A stretch of 64,000 bases of DNA from Roseovarius sp. MMSF_3350. GTDB taxonomy: Bacteria; Pseudomonadota; Alphaproteobacteria; Rhodobacterales; Rhodobacteraceae. Position 1 is the stretch's first letter; the number at the start of each line of letters is the position of its first letter. The translations under genes and the position numbers were made by a program. Positions 53,373-62,171 of the stretch are shown here, piece after piece. Location of the stretch: contig NZ_JASHIZ010000009.1 in assembly GCF_030733425.1 (NCBI RefSeq), positions 62,001 to 126,000 of the forward strand, written 5' to 3'. Below the pieces are notes generated by a model, which was not told where the DNA came from, did no database searches, and was given only the letters and a program-made list of their open reading frames with translations.

Positions 53373-54151
53373 AGGAATTTCTTGAGAGGGGATGGGCGCG
53401 GTTCGCGTATGAACCGGCCGTGAAGGCCTGGGTCGAGGCGGCGTTTTCCGTTGCGAAAGAGAGGGTTAGAGCGCCTGAAGAACAACGCTGGATGTATTGC
53501 GAAGGGACGTGGTTCGTGGGGGTGGAGACCCTGCCCAATGCGCCTGACGGGGCCGTGGGCGAGGCCGGGTCGCTGACGGGACAGGCGTGGGAGGCGGTGT
53601 CGGCGCTTTATGGGCGGCTTCCGCTGCACCGGGGGCAGGTGTCGGTGATGTATCCGGGCTATCCCCGACCCAAGGCGGGCGAGGAGGACGCGGCATTCGG
53701 ATACAGGCTGCGGCGGGACGCGGCGCATGTGGACGGGCTGTTGCTGGAAGGGCCGGACCGGCGGCGGTTCCTGAAGGAGCGGCACGCATATATCCTGGGG
53801 TTGCCGGTGACGGAGTGCGGCACTGGCGCCAGCCCGCTAAGTGTCTGGGAAGGCAGTCATAAAGTGATGCGAGCGGCCTTTGGCGAGGCGCTGGAAGGCG
53901 TGCCGCCGGAGGCGTGGGACAGGGTCGATCTGACGGATATCTACAAGGCCGCACGGCGGGAGGTGTTCGACACGTGCGAGAGGGTTCTGCTGCCGGCGAG
54001 ACCGGGGGAGGCTTATGTCGTTCACCGGCTGGCCTTGCATGGCGTGGCACCGTGGGAGGACGGCGCGGAGGCACCGGACGAGGGGCGGATGATCGTCTAT
54101 TTCAGGCCCGAATGGCCGATCCTGGGCCATCAGTGGCTGACTGCGCCCTGA
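53369..54151 (+). CDS. Phytanoyl-CoA dioxygenase-like Fe(II)/2-oxoglutarate oxygenase, GTG start
   Basis: The protein is 260 residues. A double-stranded beta-helix oxygenase site is inferred from the HxD pair in DAAHVDGLLLEGPDRR (about residue 119), the distal His in VVHRLALHGVAPW and an Arg in GRMIVYFRPEWP that would hold 2-oxoglutarate. LSVWEGSHKVMRAAF is also typical of PhyH-like enzymes. It is coupled to dusA by a four-base overlap. The substrate is unknown; tRNA and small molecules are both possible. Confidence 0.72.
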   Translation: MKEFLERGWARFAYEPAVKAWVEAAFSVAKERVRAPEEQRWMYCEGTWFVGVETLPNAPDGAVGEAGSLTGQAWEAVSALYGRLPLHRGQVSVMYPGYPRPKAGEEDAAFGYRLRRDAAHVDGLLLEGPDRRRFLKERHAYILGLPVTECGTGASPLSVWEGSHKVMRAAFGEALEGVPPEAWDRVDLTDIYKAARREVFDTCERVLLPARPGEAYVVHRLALHGVAPWEDGAEAPDEGRMIVYFRPEWPILGHQWLTAP

Positions 54152-54347
54152 GGGTCGGGCGACTCGACGGTTAACGCCGGGAAAACCGTGAATTCCGTGT
54201 CGGTATCGCGTCGGTATCCGGGTGGTATTCCGTCGGTGCCATTGGCCGAAGGGTGAAATGAACAGAGCGTACGGTGCGTTTGCCGGGGCGCAATAGTTGC
54301 GGCGTTATCCTGACGGGTTGCTTTGGGCGTGACGTCGGAGCGGGGTG

Positions 54348-54390
54348 CGGAATTTTGCAAAATTCCGGGCCGAAAAATTGCAATTTTTCG
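54348..54390. repeat. Two adjacent perfect 20-bp palindromes centred on TTGCAA
   Basis: CGGAATTTTGCAAAATTCCG (54348-54367) and CGAAAAATTGCAATTTTTCG (54371-54390) are both perfect self-complements, separated by GGC. They lie between two convergent genes and could act as a two-way terminator or be members of a dispersed repeat family. Confidence 0.85.
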
Positions 54391-54423
54391 GTGCGCCGAG
54401 GGAAACCGTCCGTGCGGGCGGTT

Positions 54424-54660
54424 TCAGCCGCGCTTCAGCCGGGCGGCGCGGCCGCCGCGGCGCTTGGTGAGGGTGGCGGCGCGGTCGGGCAGGTCGGCCA
54501 TGATCTCGCGGCGCTCGTCGGGCGTCATCCTGGACCAGCGGCCGATCTCGTCGATGGTGCGATAACAACCCGTGCAGATCCGCGCCTCGGGGTGGACCAC
54601 GCAGATGCGCACGCAGGGGCTTTCGATCTCGTTGCGGTTCCAGACGGGGTTGTCGTTCAT
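54424..54660 (-). CDS. DUF1289-family small protein
   Basis: The protein is 78 residues with the DUF1289 cysteine pattern ESPCVRICVVHPEARICTGCYRT (residues 14-36), then RTIDEIGRWSRMTPDERREI, and an Arg/Lys-rich end. It is the second such gene in the window and closer to the classical form, with the IGRW segment, than the one at 43909. It overlaps ruvX by four bases. Confidence 0.85.
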   Translation of the reverse strand: MNDNPVWNRNEIESPCVRICVVHPEARICTGCYRTIDEIGRWSRMTPDERREIMADLPDRAATLTKRRGGRAARLKRG

Positions 54661-55133
54661 GTCTCGGCTTTCAGGTGGCGGATTCGGTCCAGCGCTCCTT
54701 GCAGGATATACGCGGCGGCCACGGCATCGATCACCTCTGCGCGACGCTTTCGGGTCAAATCGGCCTCGATCAGTGCTCTTTCTGCCGCAACGGTGGACAG
54801 GCGTTCGTCCCAGAAACCTATTGCGAGGTCGGTGCGCGCCGCCAAGTTGCGGGCGAAGGCGCGGGTGGATTGGCAGCGCGGACCCTCGGAGCCGTCCATG
54901 TTGCGGGGCAGGCCGAGGATGATCCCGGCGGCGGTGCGGTCGGCGGCAATGGCCAGCAGGCGGTCGGCATCGGCGGTGAACTTGGTGCGCTTGACGGTCT
55001 CGACCGGGTTGGCGGAGGACAGCAGCGCATCGGAGGCGGCGACGCCGATCGTCTTGGTGCCGAGGTCGAGCGCGAGCAGGGGCTGGAAGCCGGGCAGAGC
55101 GGCGGCGAATTCGGCGAAATCCTCGATGATCAT
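54657..55133 (-). CDS. ruvX: Holliday-junction resolvase-like protein RuvX (YqgF)
   Basis: This 158-residue RNase H-fold protein has LLALDLGTKTIGVAASD near the start, GIILGLPRNMDGSEGPRCQSTRAFARNL and the FWDERLSTVAAERAL block, ending IDAVAAAYILQGALD. Catalytic Asp/Glu positions are present. It acts in 16S rRNA 5'-end maturation or junction cleavage. It overlaps ccmI upstream and the DUF1289 gene downstream by four bases. Confidence 0.94.
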   Translation of the reverse strand: MIIEDFAEFAAALPGFQPLLALDLGTKTIGVAASDALLSSANPVETVKRTKFTADADRLLAIAADRTAAGIILGLPRNMDGSEGPRCQSTRAFARNLAARTDLAIGFWDERLSTVAAERALIEADLTRKRRAEVIDAVAAAYILQGALDRIRHLKAET

Positions 55134-56368
55134 TCGGAGTAACCGGCCTGCTTGGCGGCGTTGGTGATGGTGTCGATCACCATGGGGTCGTCGAAGCGGT
55201 CCTGTGCGCGGGCCAGCAAATCGCGCACCGCGTCGAAATCGCCCAGCACGGCGTAGGCGTTGGACAGGCGCACCCATTCGCCTTCGGTGCCGCCGGTCTC
55301 TTCGATGCGGGTGGCGAGGCGATCGACCATGCCGCGGATCATGGCGGCGCGGTCCTCGGCGCTCATGTCGCCGGCGGCGTCGATATCGCCCTGCGAGGGG
55401 CCGGGGGCGGCATTCTCTGCGGGAGGCTCGTACCGATTAATGCCGGCGCGCCAGGCCAGTTCCTCGATCCTGGGGCGGATGAGGGCGGTCCAGGGGGCGT
55501 CGGGAGCGCTTTCGCGCAAGAGGCGGTCCCAGGTGCGGAAGGCGATGTCGGGGCGGTCGACCTGGATCATGTAGAGACCCATGTAGTAGCGTGCGCGCGG
55601 CTCGGCCGGATCGTGGGCGAGGGCGGCGCGAATGGCCTCGGCGGCGTCGGCGGAGACGTAGCCCCCGGCGGCGGAGATCATCATGTCGGCCAGTTCGGCA
55701 TAGTCGCCGGCGGTGGCGGCGTCGCCCTTCAGTTCGATGACCCGGCCCTTGGCCTTGGCGGCGGCGGAAAGGTTGCCGAGCGCGGCCTCGTTGCGGGCCA
55801 GCAAAACGTAGCCCTGAAGCTCGTCCGGGCGGCTTTCGACGGCTTCGCGCAGGCGCTCCATGAGTTCCAGATATTGCGGATCGACCTTGTCCATATCAGG
55901 GCTGACGGGCTGGGAGGCCTCGAAGCGCGCTTCGGCCTCGTCCTGGGGCAGGCGGTTGGCGCGGGCCGTGTCGGAGGCGGCGAGCCGCGCCGTGCGGGGC
56001 ATGTCGGCATAGCCGGGCGCGCCCATTTGCGTGTAGAGCCAGCCGGCGCCTGCGACGAGGCCAAGAAGGGCGAGGGCGGCGAACAGCTTGCCCGGAAGGG
56101 CGGGCCGGGCGCCGGCCTGTCCGGTCGCCTGAAGTTGGGCGTCGGCGGCGAGGATGCGGCGGGAGACTTCCGAGCGGGTCCGCTCGGCATCCTCGGGTGT
56201 GATGACGCCGCGGGCGAGGTCGCGGTCGACCTCCTTGAGCTGGTCGCGGTAGACCTGAAGGTCATAGGCGGCAGGCGGCGCGTCGCCGACACGGCCACGG
56301 AACAGCACCAGCCCGAGAACGGCGGCACAGGCGAGGCCCAAGGCGATGGCGAGCACCCAGAATGTCAT
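55130..56368 (-). CDS. ccmI: Cytochrome c biogenesis protein CcmI
   Basis: The protein is 412 residues. It has an N-terminal helix (about 2-24), then the CcmI coiled segment VYRDQLKEVDRDLARGVITPEDAERTRSEVSRRIL, a second helix near residue 95 (LFAALALLGLVAGAGWLYTQ) and a periplasmic TPR-rich C-terminal half (GYVLLARNEAALGNL, PRARYYMGLYMIQVDRPDIAF). It chaperones apocytochrome c to the haem ligation complex. No other ccm genes are adjacent. Confidence 0.9.
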   Translation of the reverse strand: MTFWVLAIALGLACAAVLGLVLFRGRVGDAPPAAYDLQVYRDQLKEVDRDLARGVITPEDAERTRSEVSRRILAADAQLQATGQAGARPALPGKLFAALALLGLVAGAGWLYTQMGAPGYADMPRTARLAASDTARANRLPQDEAEARFEASQPVSPDMDKVDPQYLELMERLREAVESRPDELQGYVLLARNEAALGNLSAAAKAKGRVIELKGDAATAGDYAELADMMISAAGGYVSADAAEAIRAALAHDPAEPRARYYMGLYMIQVDRPDIAFRTWDRLLRESAPDAPWTALIRPRIEELAWRAGINRYEPPAENAAPGPSQGDIDAAGDMSAEDRAAMIRGMVDRLATRIEETGGTEGEWVRLSNAYAVLGDFDAVRDLLARAQDRFDDPMVIDTITNAAKQAGYSE

Positions 56369-56588
56369 GTGAACTCCCTGTCTTCGGGGGTGATTTAACG
56401 ATTGGGCGGCCAAACCGAAAGGGGCAAGTGGTCGCCCTTGGTGTCGCAGGGGCGGATGGGCGGCGGCATGTCGCAAACCGGGCCTTTCGTGCCGCATCAG
56501 GTGTCGGCGTTCTGGCCCGTCTGATACATACGGGGGCAATGATGCGGCGCGGGGGCGAATCTGTGCCGCGCCGGACCCATTCTGTGCC

Positions 56589-57851
56589 ATGAGCGAGACC
56601 CGCCTGATGAAACGTTATTCCGCCTTTGCCGTCGCGAAAGAAGCGCTGAGATATCACATGGGCTGGGAGCGGGCCTGGGCCTCGCCGGAGCCGAAGAAGA
56701 AATACGACGCGATCATCATCGGCGCGGGCGGGCATGGCCTGGCGACGGCGTATTACCTGGGCAAGAACCACGGCATTAGGAATGTGGCGATCCTGGAAAA
56801 GGGCTGGCTGGGCGGTGGCAACACGGGCCGGAACACGACGATCATCCGGTCGAACTACCTGCAGGATGCCTCGGCCGCGATGTACGAGAAATCGCGCAGC
56901 CTCTATGAGACACTGAGCCAGGACCTGAACTACAACGTGATGTTCAGCCCGCGCGGCGTGATCATGCTGGCGCAGACCCAGCACGAGGTGCGGGGGTACG
57001 AGCGGACGGCGCATGCCAACGCACTGCAGGGCGTGAAGACCGAGTTCATCAGCCCCAGCCGCGTCAAGGAACTGTGCCCGATCATCAACCTGGAGGGTCC
57101 GCGCTATCCGGTGCTGGGCGGGCTGTGGCAGGCGCGGGGCGGCACGGCGCGGCACGATGCGGTGGCCTGGGGCTATGCGCGGGCGTGCTCGGCCATGGGC
57201 ATGGACGTGATCCAGAAATGCGAAGTGACGGGTATCCGCAGTGAGGGCGGCAAGGTCACGCGCGTGAGCACCAACCGCGGCGACATCGCCTGCGACAAGC
57301 TGGGTATCGTCGTGGCGGGGCATTCGGGGCATCTGGCCGACATGGCCGGCTTCCGGTTGCCGATCGAGTCCGTCGCGCTGCAGGCGCTGGTGAGCGAGCC
57401 GATCAAGCCCTGCATGGACGTGGTAGTGATGGCCAACACGGTGCACGGCTACATGAGCCAGTCGGACAAGGGCGAGATGGTGATCGGCGGCGGTGCGGAC
57501 AACTACAACAACTATACCCAGAGGGGCAGCTTTCACCATATCGAGGAAACGGTCAGGGCGCTGATCGAGACCTTCCCGATGATCAGCCGCCTGAAGATGC
57601 TGCGGCAGTGGGGCGGGATCGTTGACATGACCGGCGACCGCTCTCCGATCCTGTCGAAGACGCCGGTGGAGAACGTGTTCATCAACTGCGGCTGGGGCAC
57701 CGGCGGGTTCAAGGCGATCCCGGGCTCGGGCTGGGGCTTTGCCGAGTTGATGGCGAAGGGGTATTCGCCGCTGACGGCCGAATTCGGGCTGGAGCGGTTC
57801 TACGAAGGGCGGTTCATTGATGAGAGCGTTGCCGCCGGGGTCGCGCACTGA
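56589..57851 (+). CDS. soxB: Sarcosine oxidase subunit beta
   Basis: The protein is 420 residues from the ATG at 56589; an ATG at 56607 would give the MKRYSAFAVAKEAL start more usual for the family. FAD site: YDAIIIGAGGHGLATAYYL, then ILEKGWLGGGNTGRNTTIIR. The covalent-FMN His is in GGTARHDAVAWG (about residue 189). GWGTGGFKAIPGSGW is near the end. It oxidises sarcosine to glycine and formaldehyde with subunits A, D and G. It is separated from soxD by 967 bases that hold two tiny genes. Confidence 0.93.
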   Translation: MSETRLMKRYSAFAVAKEALRYHMGWERAWASPEPKKKYDAIIIGAGGHGLATAYYLGKNHGIRNVAILEKGWLGGGNTGRNTTIIRSNYLQDASAAMYEKSRSLYETLSQDLNYNVMFSPRGVIMLAQTQHEVRGYERTAHANALQGVKTEFISPSRVKELCPIINLEGPRYPVLGGLWQARGGTARHDAVAWGYARACSAMGMDVIQKCEVTGIRSEGGKVTRVSTNRGDIACDKLGIVVAGHSGHLADMAGFRLPIESVALQALVSEPIKPCMDVVVMANTVHGYMSQSDKGEMVIGGGADNYNNYTQRGSFHHIEETVRALIETFPMISRLKMLRQWGGIVDMTGDRSPILSKTPVENVFINCGWGTGGFKAIPGSGWGFAELMAKGYSPLTAEFGLERFYEGRFIDESVAAGVAH

Positions 57852-57915
57852 TGGGGAACCGCCGAGCCATATTGGGCGTTAGGGTGTCGGATTCCAGAAG
57901 GAACGGAGAACCGAG

Positions 57916-58263
57916 ATGTCCGATTACAATACAAACAATACGACACCCCCGCCGCAGCATTCCGGTGGCGGAGGCGGCGGTGGCGGCGCAACCATGGCCT
58001 TTATCGTGGGCGGCCTTGTCATCGCTGTCGGCATCATCGCATGGATCATGTTCGGTGGCGACGGCGCCGACACCGCGGGCGACGGTGGCGAAGCGTCCGA
58101 TGTCAATGTTTCGGTCGAAACGTCTGACGAGGCAGCCGACGGCGTCGCCGACGCGGCCAACGACGCCGCCGACGCTGTCGAAGGCGCGGCTGAAGAAGTC
58201 GAAGGCGCTGCCGAGAACGTCGAGGGCGCTGCCGAAAACGTGGAAGGCGAAACCCAGCAATAA
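57916..58263 (+). CDS. Small single-pass membrane protein with repetitive acidic tail
   Basis: The protein is 115 residues: an Asn/Thr/Pro/Gly-rich N-terminus (with eight Gly in a row), one transmembrane helix (about residues 27-46) and an acidic Ala/Glu/Val/Gly tail. The tail repeats EGAAENVEGAAENV (three imperfect copies) and is probably helical or coiled. CGGAGAACCGAG precedes the ATG. I do not recognise a family. It lies between soxB and soxDAG and is not a remnant of a sox gene. Confidence 0.72.
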   Translation: MSDYNTNNTTPPPQHSGGGGGGGGATMAFIVGGLVIAVGIIAWIMFGGDGADTAGDGGEASDVNVSVETSDEAADGVADAANDAADAVEGAAEEVEGAAENVEGAAENVEGETQQ

Positions 58264-58268
58264 CGGTT

Positions 58269-58290
58269 TCGGGGCCGTAACCGGCCCCGA
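58269..58290 (+). terminator. GC-rich hairpin after the small membrane gene
   Basis: TCGGGGCCG and CGGCCCCGA form a perfect 9-bp stem with a TAAC loop, five bases after the stop. There is no T-tract, so it may be a weak terminator or an mRNA-stabilising stem. Confidence 0.5.
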
Positions 58291-58482
58291 CCAGTTTGCG
58301 TGGCTCGGCGCAGGGGTGTGTGACGCCCCTGTGTCGGTATGCCCACACTTGGCGGAAAGCGGCCCATCCCTTCCCGCGAAAGTTGCAGGAACCGGCCCAA
58401 ACCCTGCGCGGGGTTTTGCCGGTGCTTCCGCGCATCACCTGACAGGCGCATGGTTGAACTCCGACCATGAGGAGTTCGAGAG

Positions 58483-58716
58483 ATGTCTGACCACGAACAA
58501 TGGCAGCAGAGGCGCGGATACGGCATGCCTGTCCATGACGCGGGCAGTGCAGGCCTCTTCTGGGTCCTCGTCGTCGTCGTCGCGCTGGGCGCGCTGGTCT
58601 TTGCCGGGTCGCTGGGCAACGGCACTGTGCCGGACCTGTCCGACGTGCCGGACGGCTTCATCGTGCCGGACACGCCGGCGGACGGCGTGGCAAGTACGGG
58701 CGCTGTCGCAGAATAA
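58483..58716 (+). CDS. Second tiny membrane protein between soxB and soxD
   Basis: The protein is 77 residues: a polar N-terminus (HEQWQQRRGYG), one transmembrane helix (about 24-42: LFWVLVVVVALGALVFAG) and a short Pro/Asp-rich tail with the near-repeat VPDLSDVPDGFIVPDTP. GAGGAGTTCGAGAG precedes the ATG. No known family is evident. It is 219 bases after the previous small gene and 102 before soxD. Confidence 0.68.
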   Translation: MSDHEQWQQRRGYGMPVHDAGSAGLFWVLVVVVALGALVFAGSLGNGTVPDLSDVPDGFIVPDTPADGVASTGAVAE

Positions 58717-58818
58717 CACGTTCCGCGTCGGCGGAACCGATTGCAATTGCTTGGGCGGGTGCCATGTGGTGCCCGCCTTTGTCGTGCCTGGCGCAGACAA
58801 CATGGAAAGGTGGATGGC

Positions 58819-59148
58819 ATGCTGATCCTGGAATGTCCCTATTGCGGGGTGAAGGGCGAGGAAACCGAGTTCGCAGGCGGCGGCGAGGCGCATCTGAAGC
58901 GGTTCGGTCCCGGTGCGAGTGACGACGATTTTCACGGCTACCTGTTCAAGCGCGAGAACCCCAAGGGCGTGCACCTGGAACGCTGGCGGCACAGCAACGG
59001 CTGCGGCAAGTGGTTTCACGCCGCGCGCAACACGGTGACGCTGGAGGTTTACGGGACCTATTCGGCGCAGACCACCGAGCCGCCGAAGGACATCAAGGAC
59101 AAGATCTCGGCGAAGGTGCCGGGCTGGAGCTGGAGAGAGTTTTCATGA
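58819..59148 (+). CDS. soxD: Sarcosine oxidase subunit delta
   Basis: The protein is 109 residues with the zinc-binding pattern of SoxD: CPYCG (residues 6-10), the FGPGASDDDFHGYLFKRENPKG centre and a HSNGCGKWFHAARNT end with the further Cys and His. It holds the alpha and beta subunits together. The soxA ATG overlaps its stop by four bases. Confidence 0.94.
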   Translation: MLILECPYCGVKGEETEFAGGGEAHLKRFGPGASDDDFHGYLFKRENPKGVHLERWRHSNGCGKWFHAARNTVTLEVYGTYSAQTTEPPKDIKDKISAKVPGWSWREFS

Positions 59149-62100
59149 GCACGCGTCTGGCAACGGGCGGGCGTCTGGTCAACAAGGCGCACGCGATGGA
59201 ATTCGCCTTCAACGGCAAGCGGTTGAAGGGCTTTGAGGGTGACACGCTGGCCTCGGCCTTGCTGGCCAACGACCAGATGCTGGTGGGCCGGTCCTTCAAG
59301 TATCACCGCCCGCGCGGGATCGTGGCGTCGGGCGGGGAAGAGCCCAACGGCCTGGTCAACATGGGCCGGGGCGAGACGTTCGAGCCGAACCAGCGGGTGA
59401 CGACCACCGAGCTTTTCGACGGGCTGGAGGCGACGAGCCAGAACCACTGGCCGAGCCTGGAGTTCGATGTGGGGGCGGTGAACGCGAAGCTGTCGCGGTT
59501 CCTGCCTGCCGGGTTCTATTACAAGATGTTCATCCATCCGCGCCCGCTGTGGAAGCACGTCTACGAGCCGTTCATCCGGCAGTCCGCGGGCCTGGGAAAG
59601 GCGCCCAAGGACAAGGATGGCGACAAGTACGAGCATCTTTACGCGTTCTTCGACGTGGTGGTGATCGGCGGCGGTGTCGCGGGGCTGATGGCGGCCCGTG
59701 CGGCGGGGGCGTCGGGTGCCAAGGTGCTGCTGATGGAGCAGACCGCCGTCTGGGGCGGACGGACGCCGGTGGATGGTCCGCTTTACGACGCGACTGTCAA
59801 CGATGGGCCTGTGGATAAGTTCGTGGATGAACTGCTCGCCGAGCTGGGCGAAATGTCCAACGTGACCATGCGGTTGCGCATGATGGGGGCCGGCGTTTAC
59901 GACCACGGCTACCTTCTTGGCTATGAACGGGTGAACGATCACAAACCCAAAGCCAAGGGGCCGCGGCACCGTTTGTGGCGAATTCGTGCCGGCCGGATCG
60001 TGACGGCGACAGGGGCGATCGAGCGGCCCCTGAGCTTTGCCGGGAACGATGTGCCGGGGGTGATGCTGGCCTCGGCCGTGCGCGATTACGTCGTAAACTA
60101 TGGGGTTTCCGTCGGGGACCGTACGGTCGTGGTGACCAACAACGACGACGCCTACCTGACCGCGCTGGCGCTGAAGGCGGCGGGCCTCGACGTGCCTGCA
60201 ATCATTGACGCGCGGGCGGCGGGCGCGGGCGCGCTGGCCGAGAAGGCCAAGGCGGCGGGCATCCGCGTGGAGACCGGCAAGGGGATTGCATCGGTCAAGG
60301 GCGGCAAGCGCGTGACCGGCGTGGGTATCTGTGCACAAGCCGGCGAGGGCGCGGTCACGGAAGAGATCGCCTGCGATGCGGTGGCGATGTCCGGCGGCTG
60401 GTCTCCGGTGGTGCATTTGTGGTCGCATTGCGGCGGCAAGCTGTTGTGGGACGAGACACAGGCGATGTTCCGGCCCGACCCGGAAAAGGCCCCCACGGGG
60501 GCGGCGGGCGAGGCGTTCGTGTCGACCGCCGGTACCGCGAGTGGCGAGATGGAGTTGGGCGCGGTGCTAGCCGATGCCGAAGATGCGGGCCGTGCGGCGG
60601 CCAAGGCGGTGGGCAAGACCCCGAAGAAGGCCGAGAAACCGAAGGCGGAGGGCGTGCAGAGCAACGTCATTCAGCCGATCTGGATGATGCCGCAGGGCGC
60701 CAACGTGAAGCTGCGGATGAAGTCGTGGCTGGATTACCAGAACGACGTGAAGGTGTCGGACGTGCAGCTGGCGGCGCGCGAAGGGTATGAAAGCGTCGAG
60801 CACGCCAAGCGCTATACCACGCTGGGCATGGCGACGGACCAGGGCAAGCTGAGCAATATCAACGGCTTGGCGATCCTTTCTGATGCATTGAATCAACCGA
60901 TTCCGCAGACCGGGACGACCACGTTCCGCCCGCCCTATACGCCGATTTCAATGGCGTCGATTGCGGGCGAGGCGCGGGGCGAGATCTTTCAGCCGCTGCG
61001 CAAGACGCCGATGCATGACTGGCACGAGGCGAACGGCGCCTACTGGGAGCCGGTGGGCCATTGGCGGCGTCCCTATACCTTCCGCCAGTCGCCGGGCGAG
61101 GAGATTGGTGCGGCCGTGAAGCGTGAGATCAACCAGACGCGGGGCAGCCTTGGGCTGCTGGATGCGTCCACGCTGGGCAAGCTCATTGTGAAGGGGCCGG
61201 ATGCGGGCAGGTTCCTCGACATGCTCTATACCAACATGATGAGCACGCTGAAGCCGGGGCGCTGCCGCTATGGGCTGATGTGCAACGAGAACGGGTTCCT
61301 GATGGATGACGGCGTGGTGGCGCGGCTGGATGAGGACACGTTCCTGTGCCACACCACCACGGGCGGTGCCGACAGCATTCATGCGCATATGGAGGAGTGG
61401 TTGCAGACCGAGTGGTGGGACTGGAAGGTCTATGTCGCCAACGTGACCGAGCAGTATGCGCAGATTGGTGTGGTGGGCCCGAATGCCCGCAAGACGCTGG
61501 AAAAGCTGACCGATGCGGACCTCAGCGCCGAGGCGCTGCCGTTCATGGCGTGGCAGGATATCGAGTTTGGCGATGTGAAGGCGCGGGTGTTCCGGATCTC
61601 GTTCTCGGGCGAGCTGAGCTATGAGATCGCGGTGCCGGCGAGCCAGGGCCGGGCGTTCTGGGATCAGTTGCTGGAGGCCGGGAAAGAGTTCGGCGTGATG
61701 CCTTATGGCACCGAGGCGCTGCACGTGATGCGGGCCGAGAAGGGGTTCATCATGATCGGGGACGAGACGGATGGCACGGTCATTCCGCAGGACCTTGGCA
61801 TGGACTGGGCAATCTCGAAGAAGAAGGACGACTATATCGGCAAGCGGGCGCAGCAGCGCAGCCATATGGCCGACCCCGAGCGGTGGCAGCTGGTGGGCTT
61901 GCAGACGGTGGACGGATCGGTTCTGCCCGATGGCGCCTATTGCGTGGCCGAGGGCGACAATGCCAACGGGCAGCGCAACGTGCAGGGGCGGGTGACCTCG
62001 ACCTATTATTCGCCGACCTTGGATCGTGGGATTGCCATGGGTCTGGTCAAGCATGGCCCGGACCGTATGGGCGAGGTGATCGAGTTCGCCAAGGTGGACG

Positions 62101-62171
62101 GCACCACGGTGCCCACCAAGATCGTCAGCGCGGTCTTTTACGACCCTGAAGGGGAGAAGCAGAATGTCTAA
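59145..62171 (+). CDS. soxA: Sarcosine oxidase subunit alpha
   Basis: The protein is 1008 residues. N-terminal ferredoxin-like fold (GDTLASALLANDQMLVGRSFKYHRPRGIV, without the Fe-S cysteines), then a NAD-binding domain (FDVVVIGGGVAGLMAARAAG near residue 169), and a GcvT-like folate domain from about residue 620 (SLGLLDASTLGKLIVKGPDAG, ITEQYAQIGVVGPNA-like NVTEQYAQIGVVGPNA, EGMVPYGTEA-like MPYGTEALHVMRAEKGF). It channels formaldehyde to tetrahydrofolate. It overlaps soxG by eight bases. Confidence 0.95.
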   Translation: MSTRLATGGRLVNKAHAMEFAFNGKRLKGFEGDTLASALLANDQMLVGRSFKYHRPRGIVASGGEEPNGLVNMGRGETFEPNQRVTTTELFDGLEATSQNHWPSLEFDVGAVNAKLSRFLPAGFYYKMFIHPRPLWKHVYEPFIRQSAGLGKAPKDKDGDKYEHLYAFFDVVVIGGGVAGLMAARAAGASGAKVLLMEQTAVWGGRTPVDGPLYDATVNDGPVDKFVDELLAELGEMSNVTMRLRMMGAGVYDHGYLLGYERVNDHKPKAKGPRHRLWRIRAGRIVTATGAIERPLSFAGNDVPGVMLASAVRDYVVNYGVSVGDRTVVVTNNDDAYLTALALKAAGLDVPAIIDARAAGAGALAEKAKAAGIRVETGKGIASVKGGKRVTGVGICAQAGEGAVTEEIACDAVAMSGGWSPVVHLWSHCGGKLLWDETQAMFRPDPEKAPTGAAGEAFVSTAGTASGEMELGAVLADAEDAGRAAAKAVGKTPKKAEKPKAEGVQSNVIQPIWMMPQGANVKLRMKSWLDYQNDVKVSDVQLAAREGYESVEHAKRYTTLGMATDQGKLSNINGLAILSDALNQPIPQTGTTTFRPPYTPISMASIAGEARGEIFQPLRKTPMHDWHEANGAYWEPVGHWRRPYTFRQSPGEEIGAAVKREINQTRGSLGLLDASTLGKLIVKGPDAGRFLDMLYTNMMSTLKPGRCRYGLMCNENGFLMDDGVVARLDEDTFLCHTTTGGADSIHAHMEEWLQTEWWDWKVYVANVTEQYAQIGVVGPNARKTLEKLTDADLSAEALPFMAWQDIEFGDVKARVFRISFSGELSYEIAVPASQGRAFWDQLLEAGKEFGVMPYGTEALHVMRAEKGFIMIGDETDGTVIPQDLGMDWAISKKKDDYIGKRAQQRSHMADPERWQLVGLQTVDGSVLPDGAYCVAEGDNANGQRNVQGRVTSTYYSPTLDRGIAMGLVKHGPDRMGEVIEFAKVDGTTVPTKIVSAVFYDPEGEKQNV

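Noticed and set aside
59010..59144. Upstream extension of soxA by 45 codons
   Set aside because: It overlaps the conserved C-terminal half of soxD in another frame. The ATG at 59145 overlaps the soxD stop and starts the family match.
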